Part shown: piece after piece, positions 46,501 through 56,439 of the stretch
How the letters are laid out: each line of letters begins with the position of its first letter
How positions within the stretch are numbered: position 1 is the stretch's first letter
Origin: Oscarella lobularis
Lineage: Eukaryota; Porifera; Homoscleromorpha; Homosclerophorida; Oscarellidae
Direction: 5' to 3'
Assembly: GCF_947507565.1 (NCBI RefSeq)
Contig: NC_089194.1
Coordinates: 1,178,001-1,242,000 of the forward strand
DNA: 64,000 nt
Made by a program: the position numbers and the translations under genes
Notes under the pieces: generated by a model
The model's database searches: none
What the model saw: only the letters and a program-made list of their open reading frames with translations
Told to the model about the DNA's origin: nothing

Positions 46501-49274
46501 GTAGTTTCTTCTCCTATTTGAAGTGCAAATGCATTTCTAAAGCGTTTCGATCGCGTCGATTCGACGGATCGTTCAGTTTAGGCGAGAAAACCGCAACGCG
46601 ATCGGAAAATCGCACTATTTTGGTGCTTTCGACGCGATTGGGCCGTTTCTCTTTCTAGTCTAGTAGATTGTTGGGTAATAAAACTTTTTTGATTGATGGG
46701 ATCGACCAATCTTTAGTTTTGGCCGAGAAAATCGCGAAAAAAAACCAGCCACCATCCTCCCCGCCGCCGCCCCCGCCCACCACACCCATCTTAGCATATT
46801 TCACTGGGCACCGGCGCTGCGCGCCGGCGCCAAGTGAAATATGCTAAGATCCTAACTACTAATATAGAACTACGTACGTTCGTGAACTTCGAACGCGCAG
46901 TTCGTAGAAAATCGAGGCTTTTGTTCGAAATTTCGAGATTTTTCGAAACTAGACGCGCCAGCATCGATCTTCGTAGGATTCGAAGAACTAGGCGTGTCTA
47001 GAAAAGCCATTAGAGCCGCGATCTCGTACTAGCGGTGAACTAGGTGTAAGAAGAACGACATTTTGTGCGTGGGAGACCAAGAATGGCGATATTTTGGTCT
47101 TTTTCGCGCGATTCCGTAGTTTCTTTTGCTAGTTGAAGTGCAAATGCATTTCTAAAGCGTTTCGATCGCGTCGATTCGACGGATCGTTCATTTTAGGCGA
47201 GAAAACCGCAACGCGATCGGAAAATCGCACTATTTTGGTGCTTTCGACGCGATTGGGCCGTTTCTCTTTCTAGCCTGGTAGATTGTTGGGTAATAAAACT
47301 TTTTTGATTCATGGGATCGACCAATCTTTAGTTTTGGCCGAGAACATCGCGAAAAAAACCAGCCACCATCCTCCCCGCCGCCGCCCCCGCCCACCACACC
47401 CATCTTAGCATATTTCACTGGGCACCGGCGCTGCGCGCCGGCGCCAAGTGAAATATGCTAAGATCCTAACTACTAATATAGAACTACGTACGTTCGTGAA
47501 CTTCGAACGCGCAGTTCGTAGAAAATCGATGCTTTTGTTCGAAATTTCGAGATTTCTCGAAGCTAGACGCGCCAGCATCGATCTTCGTAGGATTCGAAGG
47601 ACTAGGCGTGTCTAGAAAAGCCATTAGAGCCGCGATCTCGTACTAGAGGTGAACTAGGTGTAAGAAGAACGACATTTTGTGCGTGGGAGACCAAGAATGG
47701 CGATATTTTGGTCTTTTTCGCGCGATTCCGTAGTTTCTTTTGCTAGTTGAAGTGCAAATGCATTTCTAAAGCGTTTCGATCGCGTCGATTCGACGGATCG
47801 TTCATTTTAGGCGAGAAAACCGCAACACGATCGGAAAATCGCACTATTTTGGTGCTTTCGACGCGATTGGGCCGTTTCTCTTTTTAGTCTAGTAGATTGT
47901 TGGGTTATAAAACTTTTTTGATTCATGGGATCGACCAATCTTTAGTTTTGGCCGAGAAAATCGCGAAAAAAAACCAGCCACCATCCTCCCCGCCGCCGCC
48001 CCCGCCCACCACACCCATCTTAGCATATTTCACTGGGCACCGGCGCTGCGCGCCGGCGCCAAGTGAAATATGCTAAGATCCTAACTACTAATATAGAACT
48101 AAGTTCGTGAACTTCGAGGGTCTAATGGATTTTTGTGCTTACTTTTAGTTTCTACTTGTTTTGCTTCTTGTGTTTAATCTGCTTGGTTCTCACAGTCACA
48201 TTAAGTAAGGTTTGAGGGGTTTTTCTTTTGGTATTTTCTACATTTTCTGTCTCATAAAGGTGGTCACTTCTTGGCATCAATATTGGCCTCGTTTCTTCAA
48301 GGATTTTTGAGCTGGGAATCAACGTTTGGTTTGCCTGCGTTTTGTGGAACTACCAGCGGTTAGAACGATATTTAATACGATACGTCAGGCCTTTTATTTG
48401 AGTCACTTGTAGGCCCGAAGATCTATGGATCCTGAATCCAAGACGTCTTCTAAAGCTAAGCGATGGATTAAATGGGGAAGAGGTAGGAGGCGGTGTCGTA
48501 TAGTGTACGAGCTACTTATCGGTTCTTTTTCAGCACAAACGTTTATTTGAACCTGAGTTGCAGGCTTCATATAGTTCCACTTCCTTGGGTGAGAGAGATA
48601 TTATTATGTGCTACGAATTGATTCTTTTTTTTGACGCTTTTTTAGCTCTAGGTCAATGCTGGATTTGCTACGACAACAAGTCCAGCGATAGTCTCATCCG
48701 ACCGTGCAAGTGCAGCGGAGATTTGCAGGCAGTTCACCACGACTGCCTCAAGAAGTGGATTCTCCAGGTTTGCAATTCAGTTTTTCTCGAGAATTCCTTC
48801 CCTAGACGTTCTACAGGAAAATAACAAGGGCTCGTTTGCTTCGTCTCATGGTAAACCCTACTGCAAAGTCTGCCAAGAAAAGGTCAGTTATACGTAAGTC
48901 ATATGATTGAGATTCGTTGCATTTGAGCGTTTAGTACGACGTCATTTTTCCACCCTCCAAAAAACTATTTCCCTACGTTCCAACTCGGTAAACACCCACT
49001 ACTCTAACAACAAATACGAAATACCTAATTAAAATATCTGGGGTCCCTATTAAGATGTTGGATTAAAGTCGCTTTCCTTGTTGTGGTCGTATGCAGTCTC
49101 TGCGTTGGTGCTCAGCAGGCCGTTTATAACAACATACCCGGGTACCTTCAGGGACTCGTCATAACAGGCGTCATCATATTGGGACTCGTTGTATTGAGGT
49201 ATTCTAGCATTTGGACATGCTATAAAAACGATTGTGTTTTTTCTGTGAAGGCAATTGGCTATTACTCTAATTGA
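43538..49274 (+). CDS. EGF-like, 7-TM, RING-CH, 2-TM membrane protein (candidate E3 ligase)
   Basis: From ATG 43538 a Cys-rich N-terminus (CRQACESSRGLCVGGYCTC) resembles an EGF-like module and precedes the first TM (LVSFGVFFCLLSFVSF). Successive small exons encode seven TM segments, the last two being VIQATFQFLLVLLLVFNLLG and GINVWFACVLWNYQ. Splicing between them (about 45,050 to 48,148) removes a 3-kb tandem repeat. A cytoplasmic RING-CH domain follows: CWICYDN, RPCKCSGDL, HHDCLKKWILQ, then CKVC (exons about 48,648-48,769 and 48,820-48,881; C4HC3 spacing as in MARCH ligases). Two more TM helices close the protein (VAFLVVVVCSLCVGA, GLVITGVIILGLVVL), stop at 49272. RING-CH plus 2 TM is MARCH-like; the added 7-TM N-terminus is unusual. 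Ubiquitin ligase activity is inferred. Confidence 0.7.
45166..48118. repeat. ~615-bp tandem repeat, about 4.8 copies, in an intron
   Basis: Unit starts (AAAGCCATTAGAGCCGCGAT) fall at 45166, 45772, 46387, 47003 and 47617; the last copy is cut short near 48,118. Each unit contains one 63-bp hairpin (the first at 45557-45619): ATCTTAGCATATTTCACT, a GC-rich core, and its complement. Each also contains a conserved stretch beginning GTGCGTGGGAGACCAAGAAT. Copies are over 95% identical. Tail variants alternate (GAGGC then GATGC, GAAACT then GAAGCT), which suggests growth by dimers. It lies in the TM6 intron of the 7-TM/RING-CH gene. Confidence 0.95.
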
Positions 49275-49589
49275 AGCTTCTACGCGAGCGCGGATGACTG
49301 CCATGGTGATAAGAAGCAGAGTTAATTTTACCCAATTGAATCAGACAATATTTCTGTAACTGTGACTAATTCTATTTCTTTGCTGCGCAGGTAAATTACT
49401 GAAAATACACAGAACGTTGAGTTGCAACGTTTCAGTGGGGATAACCGGTCTCTGGACCGTTAGAGAAGCCGCTAGATCTAATCAGTAGTGCCTGTACCAA
49501 AATCTGCCCTTCGCTGAAACGATATTAGGGCTTCTGCTCACTCCGATTAGATTATTTAACAGAAACCGGCGTACAACGCTCCGGTACGC

Positions 49590-50460
49590 GGTCAAATAAT
49601 CGAGCTGCGTGATCGCGAGTCGTATGAGTGTAGCGCACGTTCAAGAGCCCGTTATAGAACCAACATAACGCCTTGATTTTGCTGACTCGGCGTTTCGCCG
49701 TTACTGCGTATTCCTTCGCTTTTCGCGTCCAAATAGCGAAGGAATGCCTTTAGAATGAACTCACAACACACTTGGCGGCTGATTTATTGCGTCTACTGCT
49801 CGTATTAGGCATTTCGTAGCAATGCGTGACGATTGACGTCATGCGTTGCTCAATGTAGCGTGACAGGGCGTGTCTTGCGTACGTAGGCACACATTCCTTG
49901 TTGTTTTTTCGCGTTTTGAATTGATTTGCGACAAAATTTCGTTTGTTTTTGTCAGCAGAAATGCATTTGCGGTCGATTGGCAGAGGTTTCAGTTCAAACG
50001 AGGCACGTTTTGTCACTTTTTGATCGTGAATAGCTGCAGTCGTTCGTCCCTAGTCGCGTATGAGTATAAATACCCAGCGTTTACAAGTACTTATCAGATG
50101 GAGCAGAGCAGAGCTCGTGGCTAGGATAGAAGGGAGATTGGCAACACTCCCCAAGGTTTGAGTGCATCGATGACCCGGTGGTCGCCTCATTCCTCACTTG
50201 ACAAGGGTGTAACATTGCACGCCTTCCTAGTTCTCGCATCTCTCTCCCAGCTCCTGGGCACCTCTGTCACCGGGATAAACCTCCATAGCACCGTCTTCCG
50301 TGGGGTTTGTGTCAAGTGTCGATGTTTTTTGTTCTTTTTTGAATTGTTTTACGTTCAAAACGCGCGTTTTTCGATGTTTTAACGGTTTCTGGTGTGTATT
50401 TGCCGAAGGGGGCCCTAGTTCAAATTTTGCCGTCCACGGTACAGGAGGAACGTTTATCTT
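49590..50460. mobile_element. Interspersed repeat, copy 2 (inverted relative to copy 1)
   Basis: Second copy of the element at about 29,300-30,190, in opposite orientation. The GAGTATAAATACCC TATA-like box reads on the plus strand here at about 50,060. The copies are nearly identical in the core and diverge at both ends, where the 50-kb copy has a different TTTCTGGTGTGTATTTGCCG segment. No gene was seen in the rest of 49,275-50,821. Confidence 0.65.
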
Positions 50461-50821
50461 ATAAGTCACGGTAGTTGTTCTAAAACTGCGCCCTTTTATC
50501 CGTCAAACAACGAACAATATCTCTTATTTACCTGAAGGGGGCCCCGGTTCAAAACCCGCTCAATTTCACCTGTTATACTCCTGCCACGGAACAGCGTAAT
50601 TAATTTCTAGCCGAACTTGATCATAGAAGTATCTATGGAATACATCGCGGTTGCAGAAACAAAGCTAAATCGATTTTTTTCACCTCCCCGATGCGCAAAA
50701 AAATTAAATGGTCCCAAAGCCCAGAGACAAAATTCTGCATGCAAGAAATCTATTTACGCCTGTTGCTGTACTTTGCCTCTGCGACGGGCTTCGATGACGG
50801 TGAGGACGCATGGTACTTTTT

Positions 50822-52221
50822 TTAATTTTTACCAGCAAGACTAACTGGCTCTTTGTAAGGGGCTTTTTTGCGAGCTTCGATTGGCACTTCATAACCGTCA
50901 TCAGACACCATTCTTTGGTCGTTGATAGTTTCTCTTGTTCCTATTTCTTCGTAAAGTCTCTCGTCAGTACTCGTCTTTTCATAAACTCTGCCGTTTGAAA
51001 AGACCGGGTTTGTTGCTTCGGGTGACTGTGCACCTAGAATTAATTAAGCATTGATAAAGTAGAAATACACCGTGAAGAGTTCGTCGTATACCATTTCTTT
51101 CGGTTTCTACGACGAATGTCTTTGACCTATTCCTCCTCACCAAAATCAGGATGACGACGATGAGTACTATGATGACTATTCCGAGCAAGCCTCCTATCAG
51201 GCCTCCTGTGATAGCACTAGCATTTGACTGACTCTCTGGTGCGACAGAAATATCGTAATCTGTTGCACGCGCTGTGGGTAGTACTGTTCGATCTATTGGT
51301 AATACTGTCGTCTGATCAGTGTTTGAAGTCGAAGTTAGACTAGAAGACGTGGTCAAATTTGCTGTGAGATGGCTTGGTTTGGGTTCAGTTGTTAGGTAGG
51401 CACTACTGGAAACTGCCGTTGGTAACTGCGTGGTGGTAGGAGAAGGTTCCAGTGTTGAATTGTCTAAGAAACAAAGATCAGTCAGTAACTTGCCGAGTTC
51501 AGACGATTTGTCCTACATGATGCTACACCAGTTATTTTTATAATCAAGCAGGACGATGCAACCGTGAAATTAATTACTGCACCATCTAAGTCTTGTGCAC
51601 CACCCTGTATGCAGAAGTTTTAACGTTATTAAATCAATAACTTCCTTACCTGCAAGTAATAGCGTTTTCCCTGCTTCTCGAAGGCGAACTTGAAGTTGTT
51701 TCCCTCAGCAGCTATAATGCTCTCAGTCCATTGACTACTTTTGAGATACCGCATTGATTTGATGCTAAGGTCACCCGATGTCACCGGCGACCACAGTGTT
51801 TCTCCTGAGGCTTCGCGAAAGAGAACCGGAGTTTTCGGGGAAATATTACCGTTTCTCGGAAAAGACATTGCAAGAATGGAGCCTTCCTTGGCTAGAGAAT
51901 ACGAACAATCTAAAAAAGCAAACCTATAATACCTGTGCGATCCGTTCCCGGCTGTCCGAGCAAACCTGAGGCGTCGACGCACTTTCCCATGTCTTGCATC
52001 CACGTATTTTGATCGGGGCATTTGCACATACACTTGCTAGACGCCGTCACGGACGCTGACGATGGGCACTTGAGCTGATCATTGTTGAGACATCCAAAGG
52101 GACTCGTGAACTCATCGCCGTCCGGCAATCGATTGATCGTGATTGTGGTGCCGCCCGACTTAGAGAGCAAAAAGAGCCCTAGGCATAGAGGAAAGCACGA
52201 GAGGGACAGGATCCGAGGCAT
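50822..52221 (-). CDS. Type I membrane receptor with tyrosine-based SH2-binding tail motifs
   Basis: The protein family is not recognised. ATG 52221 starts a signal peptide (MPRILSLSCFPLCLGLFLLS). Exons are about 51933-52221, 51650-51909, 51529-51604, 51092-51463 and 50822-51033, all in frame. The ectodomain has a short Cys-rich module (CPSSASVTASSKCMCKCPDQ, GKCVDASG), then a ~130-residue beta-rich region bounded by cysteines (CSYSLAKEGSI to INFTVASSC), then a Ser/Thr stalk. One TM helix (LLGIVIIVLIVVILILV) is followed by a ~90-residue tail with Tyr motifs RVYEKT, RLYEEI and DGYEVPI. YEEI is the classic Src-family SH2 site, so phosphotyrosine signalling is likely. Reading through the last intron instead gives a different short tail without these motifs. 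Confidence 0.65.
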
Positions 52222-52819
52222 GAGGAAACAAAGCAAAGGACTGACTATAACGTCATCAGGCCGATCTTGATCCCCCACGTCACAACCGCGGTATGTAAAC
52301 GAAGCCCTACGCGCACATGCTCTTACGTGATTGTACAGTGTAGTGCCAAGAAGGGCTACAAGTTGCTCACTGATTCGTTGCATGGGTTGGGTTCTTCTCC
52401 TGATATAGGATAGATACTTCCAGGAACACATCCGAGTCGTTGTCATCAAAGTTTACTAGTATTTTGCGACTGGAAATCCTAGGTCAGTGACTTGCTTTTA
52501 AGATGCTCACTGGCAAGCATTCAATTTGATCTCCTTTTTTCTTTTTGCTTATTAATTAATTAATAATGTTCAAACGCCATGGTACTTCTAGCGGTTTTTA
52601 ATAGAATGCTCAGAATCTGGTGTGTCCTGCACGTGACTGACACCATACTAATCCGAGTCATCGGTAACGAATAATTTAGCTAGCACGATGTGCAAAATCT
52701 ATTTTTAGCATCTCAATTGACGTCATTTTGCTGACCAAGCACGCTATTGATCAAAGGTACAAAGGCCACAACCCTTGCCCTTTCGGCCCCAAACGAGCCT
52801 CGCCGGAGCTCACGAGACG
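52222..52819. other. Intergenic, promoter side of receptor and VWA gene 1
   Basis: No gene was found. The sequence just upstream of VWA gene 1 (CTCAATTGACGTCATTTTGC, near 52,712) recurs upstream of VWA gene 2 (near 56,340). It contains TGACGTCA, a palindromic CRE/ATF-type site, in both places. Confidence 0.5.
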
Positions 52820-55800
52820 ATGTCCAACGAAGGGGACGCCAATGCACCGCCCGCAGCTGCGGCTGCGGCTGCAGAAACGCCGACAGACGACGACAAAATC
52901 GTCGTCACGTCGCACGTCGAACAGGACGCCTATCCGTACGGCGAGCCGGTCGATTGCTGGGCCATGGTCAGCCTGAAGGCCCCCGCCTACGAGCCGACCG
53001 AGCGCTCGGCAATCGATCTCGTCGCCGTCGTCGACAAAAGCGGCAGCATGTCCGGAGAGAAGATGAAACTCGTCAAGGAGACGATGCACTTTGTCGTCGA
53101 TCAACGTAAGTCGAAATATTGGCATGGGAACTCCCTCCGGAGTACATGGGGGTGGAGGACGCGGGGAGACAGAGCCAATTTGGCTGATCGAGAGCGCGCG
53201 CCCGGGGTCGTAGACGTCGAAAAATGTTTCGACGAAGCCGTTCAAGTGGTTCCCTCCTGACGCGCTGTCGTTATAGGGAATAATAATGTAGTCGTTTCCA
53301 GTCAAAAGCAATTCTCTTCTGGTCCTCATTAGATAGTCATGTTATGTCAAGTGTTCTTCCTGATGAAGGGGCTCAGACTACGAAGATATTCCGTCTAGGG
53401 CTTTCCTTTTCGGTCTCAGTGACTGAATAGAAAAGATTTAGGTTACTGCCGCAGGTGGCCGTACAGATGTTTTGTATTAGTTGCTCAGACTAATCTGTAA
53501 AAACAGCCTTTGGCAGTTCCAAGGTTCTGTTTCAAAGGTGGGGTTCATAGTTCTATATTATTTAGCCACCTTTGTATCGGTATATATGTAATATAGTCAG
53601 TGTGGTTCACGTAAAGAGACTGGGTTTGCTCTTGACGACGCGTGTTTTGTTTCATCGACGTTTTCTATTTTACAGTCAAGGAAACCGATCGTTTGGGCAT
53701 CGTCAGCTACGACTCGAACGTCTACAACGACTTGGGGTTGACGGTGATGAACGCGGCGGGTCGCAAGAAGGCGCACGCCTCCGTCAAGGCTCTTCACGAC
53801 GGATCGTCGACGAACCTGTGCGGCGGCCTGGAACGCGGGCTCGTTCTCATCGAACAGCTCGGCGTCAATAAGAAAGACGTCTCCGCCGTTCTTTTGATGA
53901 CCGACGGGCAAGCGAATCAAGGGTACACGTCGCAGGACGATATATTGAGACGAATGACGCCGGCCGGACGACGAGGCGGCGGCGAGGGACCGCGTAGATT
54001 GTCGTCGCCGTTTAGACGGCAGGCTCCGCAGGCTCAGCAGGCTCAGCAGAATGTGAGCAGTGGCATTTTGGGGAGCTTACGTCGCGGATGGAATCGTCTT
54101 GTGGGAGCTTCTCCACCTCCGGCGACGCCTCAGCAGCAGCAGCAGCAGCAGCAGCAGCCTCCACCGCCGCCGCCTCAGCAGCAACAGCCTCCACCGCCGC
54201 CTCCACCGCCGTCTCCACCTCAGGAGCCGCAGCAACCTTCACCGCCGCCTCCACCTCAGCAGCAGCAGCAACCTCCACCGCCGCCTCCACCTCAGGAGCC
54301 GCAGCCTCCGCCTCCGCCGCCGCCTCCGCCGCCGCCGCCGCCTCAGGGGCCGCAGCCTCCACCTCCACCGCCGCCTCCGCCTGAGCAGCAGCAGCAAGTT
54401 GCGGAAGCTGTGACTGAGACAGAGAAAGGCAAAGACAAAGAAAAGGAAAAAGGTACAGTCATTCACACGTAAGCGCGCTCTGTACTGCTCAAGTTTTATA
54501 CATTAATAAATAGAGGTTAGTTAGTTAAGAGCTCAGAGATCGTTGCGGCTTATAGTAGCCTTTCCTGACCTGGAAGTCCTATATGAAACAAGCTCTACGC
54601 GGTTATAACCTAAAGCGTCGTTATATCGAGTTTTGATTAGACAAACGCTGCGATATTTTTATTAATTCGATTCTAATAACAGATGACGACAAGGTGGCCG
54701 CCGTCGTCAACACGTTCGGCTTCGGCTCGGATCACAACGCGACCCTCTTGGAGGCAATCAGCGAGCGCGGCGCCGGCGTCTACTACTACATCGACCAGAA
54801 CGAGAAAATACCCGAATCGTTCGCCGACTGCCTGGGCGGTTTACTCAGCACCGTCGGTCAGAACGTCTCTCTCAATTTCGCCGCCGTCGACGGGGCGACC
54901 TTGACGAAAGTCCATCATCGACGAGCGGACGCGCTGACCGACGCCGGAACGCATTGCGTCGTGAATTTGGGCGATGTTCAGTCGGAAGAGGGTAAGGATA
55001 TTGTCGTCGAGATGAAGCTTCCCCCATTGGCAGAGCCGCGTGACGAGCCGACGGTCGTGCTGACCGCCGAGTTGGGCTATTTCAACGCGATTACGAACGT
55101 CATGGAGACGACGACGACGACGTTGCGCGTGCGACGGCCCGGCGTCGTTTCGGAGGAGTGCAAGCGACCGAATCGGCAGATCGATCAGCAGAGGAATCGC
55201 GTTATAGCGGCGGCGGCGATGAAACGAGCGACGACGCTGGCGGATCAGAATCAGCTTGAGGAAGCGAGAAAAGTCATAGATCAGGTAAAGTCGAGTAATA
55301 TCGTTGGGTTCGTTGCATGCGATACTGAAGGAGGAACCTTAGCAGAGGGATTTTGTCATTCAACACATTTCTCCATCGGACTTAGCCCCTCCCAGAGCTC
55401 TGTTTTTATTGCAGGCACTTTAGTTAGTAGGTTAGCTGGTATTACAGTATTTATCTCACATCTACTCATACACAATTACTGTATATATAAGTTTAGCGAA
55501 GGTTAGTCTTTTTTTCTTTTGAATCAAGTGTATCTCTGCAACTAATTAGAAACCTCGGCATCCCCTCTAACAGAGTTACTAGTAACCGTACCGGAGAAAT
55601 GTTTAGAAACAATTCTTATAGCGCACGAACCCAAAGATATCTTGTCCCCGTAAGCCAGCCTTGTCTACACTCTACACATGCTCTTTTTTCTCTTTTAGGC
55701 TACATCCCAGGTAGGAGAATCTTTCACAAAGGAGGACGCTCTTAGCAAGGCTCTTCTCACCGATCTGAAGCAGAGCAAGTTGGAGTTGCGCAGCGAGTCG

Positions 55801-55938
55801 GCGTACGCGCAAGGCGGCAGCAATTTCATGTATATGAAAGCGCAGTCGCACGCCATACAACGTTCGAGTGCGACAGATGATGCGTCGTACGTGACGCCGA
55901 GAAAGGCGATGATGAAAGCAGCGGCGAAGAAAAAATGA
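52820..55938 (+). CDS. VWA-domain protein 1 with Gln/Pro-rich insert
   Basis: Intracellular-type von Willebrand A protein (no signal peptide) resembling the VWA/Vwaint-type proteins of plants and slime moulds. Exons are 52820-53105, 53676-54452, 54683-55284 and 55699-55938. The MIDAS is complete: DKSGSMSGEKM (DxSxS), GSSTNLCGGL (Thr), LLMTDGQANQG (Asp). After RRMTPAGRRG an insert of roughly 130 residues, rich in Gln and Pro (54,131-54,395), splits the VWA fold; the fold resumes at NTFGFGSDHNATLLEAISER. The C-terminal region has YIDQNEKIPESFADCLGGL, a helical segment with NQLEEARKVIDQ, and a basic end (KAMMKAAAKKK), stop at 55936. It is tandemly duplicated at 56440. The function is unknown. 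Confidence 0.78.
54131..54395 (+). repeat. CAG/CCG/CCT trinucleotide-rich coding tract
   Basis: Runs of CAGCAG and CCACCGCCG/CCTCCGCC encode alternating polyglutamine and polyproline in VWA gene 1. The paralogue at 58,000 has only a short PSQQQQ-type remnant, so this tract expanded after the duplication or contracted in the other copy. Confidence 0.9.
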
Positions 55939-56439
55939 CGATTTTTTGCTTCTTTCGTCACGACTCGGAGTGCGTAGCTGTAGCTGGACGTTTTTAGTGT
56001 ATTGCTTTTAGTTGTGCTTTAGCGCCGCGGTGGGGGTATAGCATGGGTTCTCCTGAATCTGATATATACTTTCAGGAACATCGTTGTCATCGAAGTTTAT
56101 TTTGCGACTGGAAATTCCCTGCAGTGCTAAGTGGGCAGTGACTTGCTTTTAAGCAGCATTCAACTCGATCTAAAATTTTCTTTTTGCTAATTAGTGTTCA
56201 ACAGGCCGTGGTAGTTCTTCTAGCGATTTTTAATTGAATGCTTAGACGTACACGTGACTGACGTCATACAGACTCAGAGTCATCGGCAACGAATAATTTA
56301 GCTACTGTAGCACGATTTGCAAAATCTATTTTTAGCATCTCAATTGACGTCATTTTGCTGACCAAGCACGCTGTTCAAAGTACAAAGACCACCACCATCT
56401 TTGCCCAAACGAGCCTTACCGGAGCTCACAAGACGATCG
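55939..56439. other. Intergenic between VWA genes, duplicated promoter region
   Basis: The right half repeats the region before VWA gene 1 (GAATAATTTAGCTA, then CAAAATCTATTTTTAGCATC and a TGACGTCA palindrome). No other gene was seen. Confidence 0.6.

Noticed and set aside
54012-54466. Alanine-, serine- or arginine-rich ORFs in the Gln/Pro tract of VWA gene 1
   Set aside because: They are shadow frames of CAG/CCG triplets; the frame continuous with the VWA MIDAS is the coding one.
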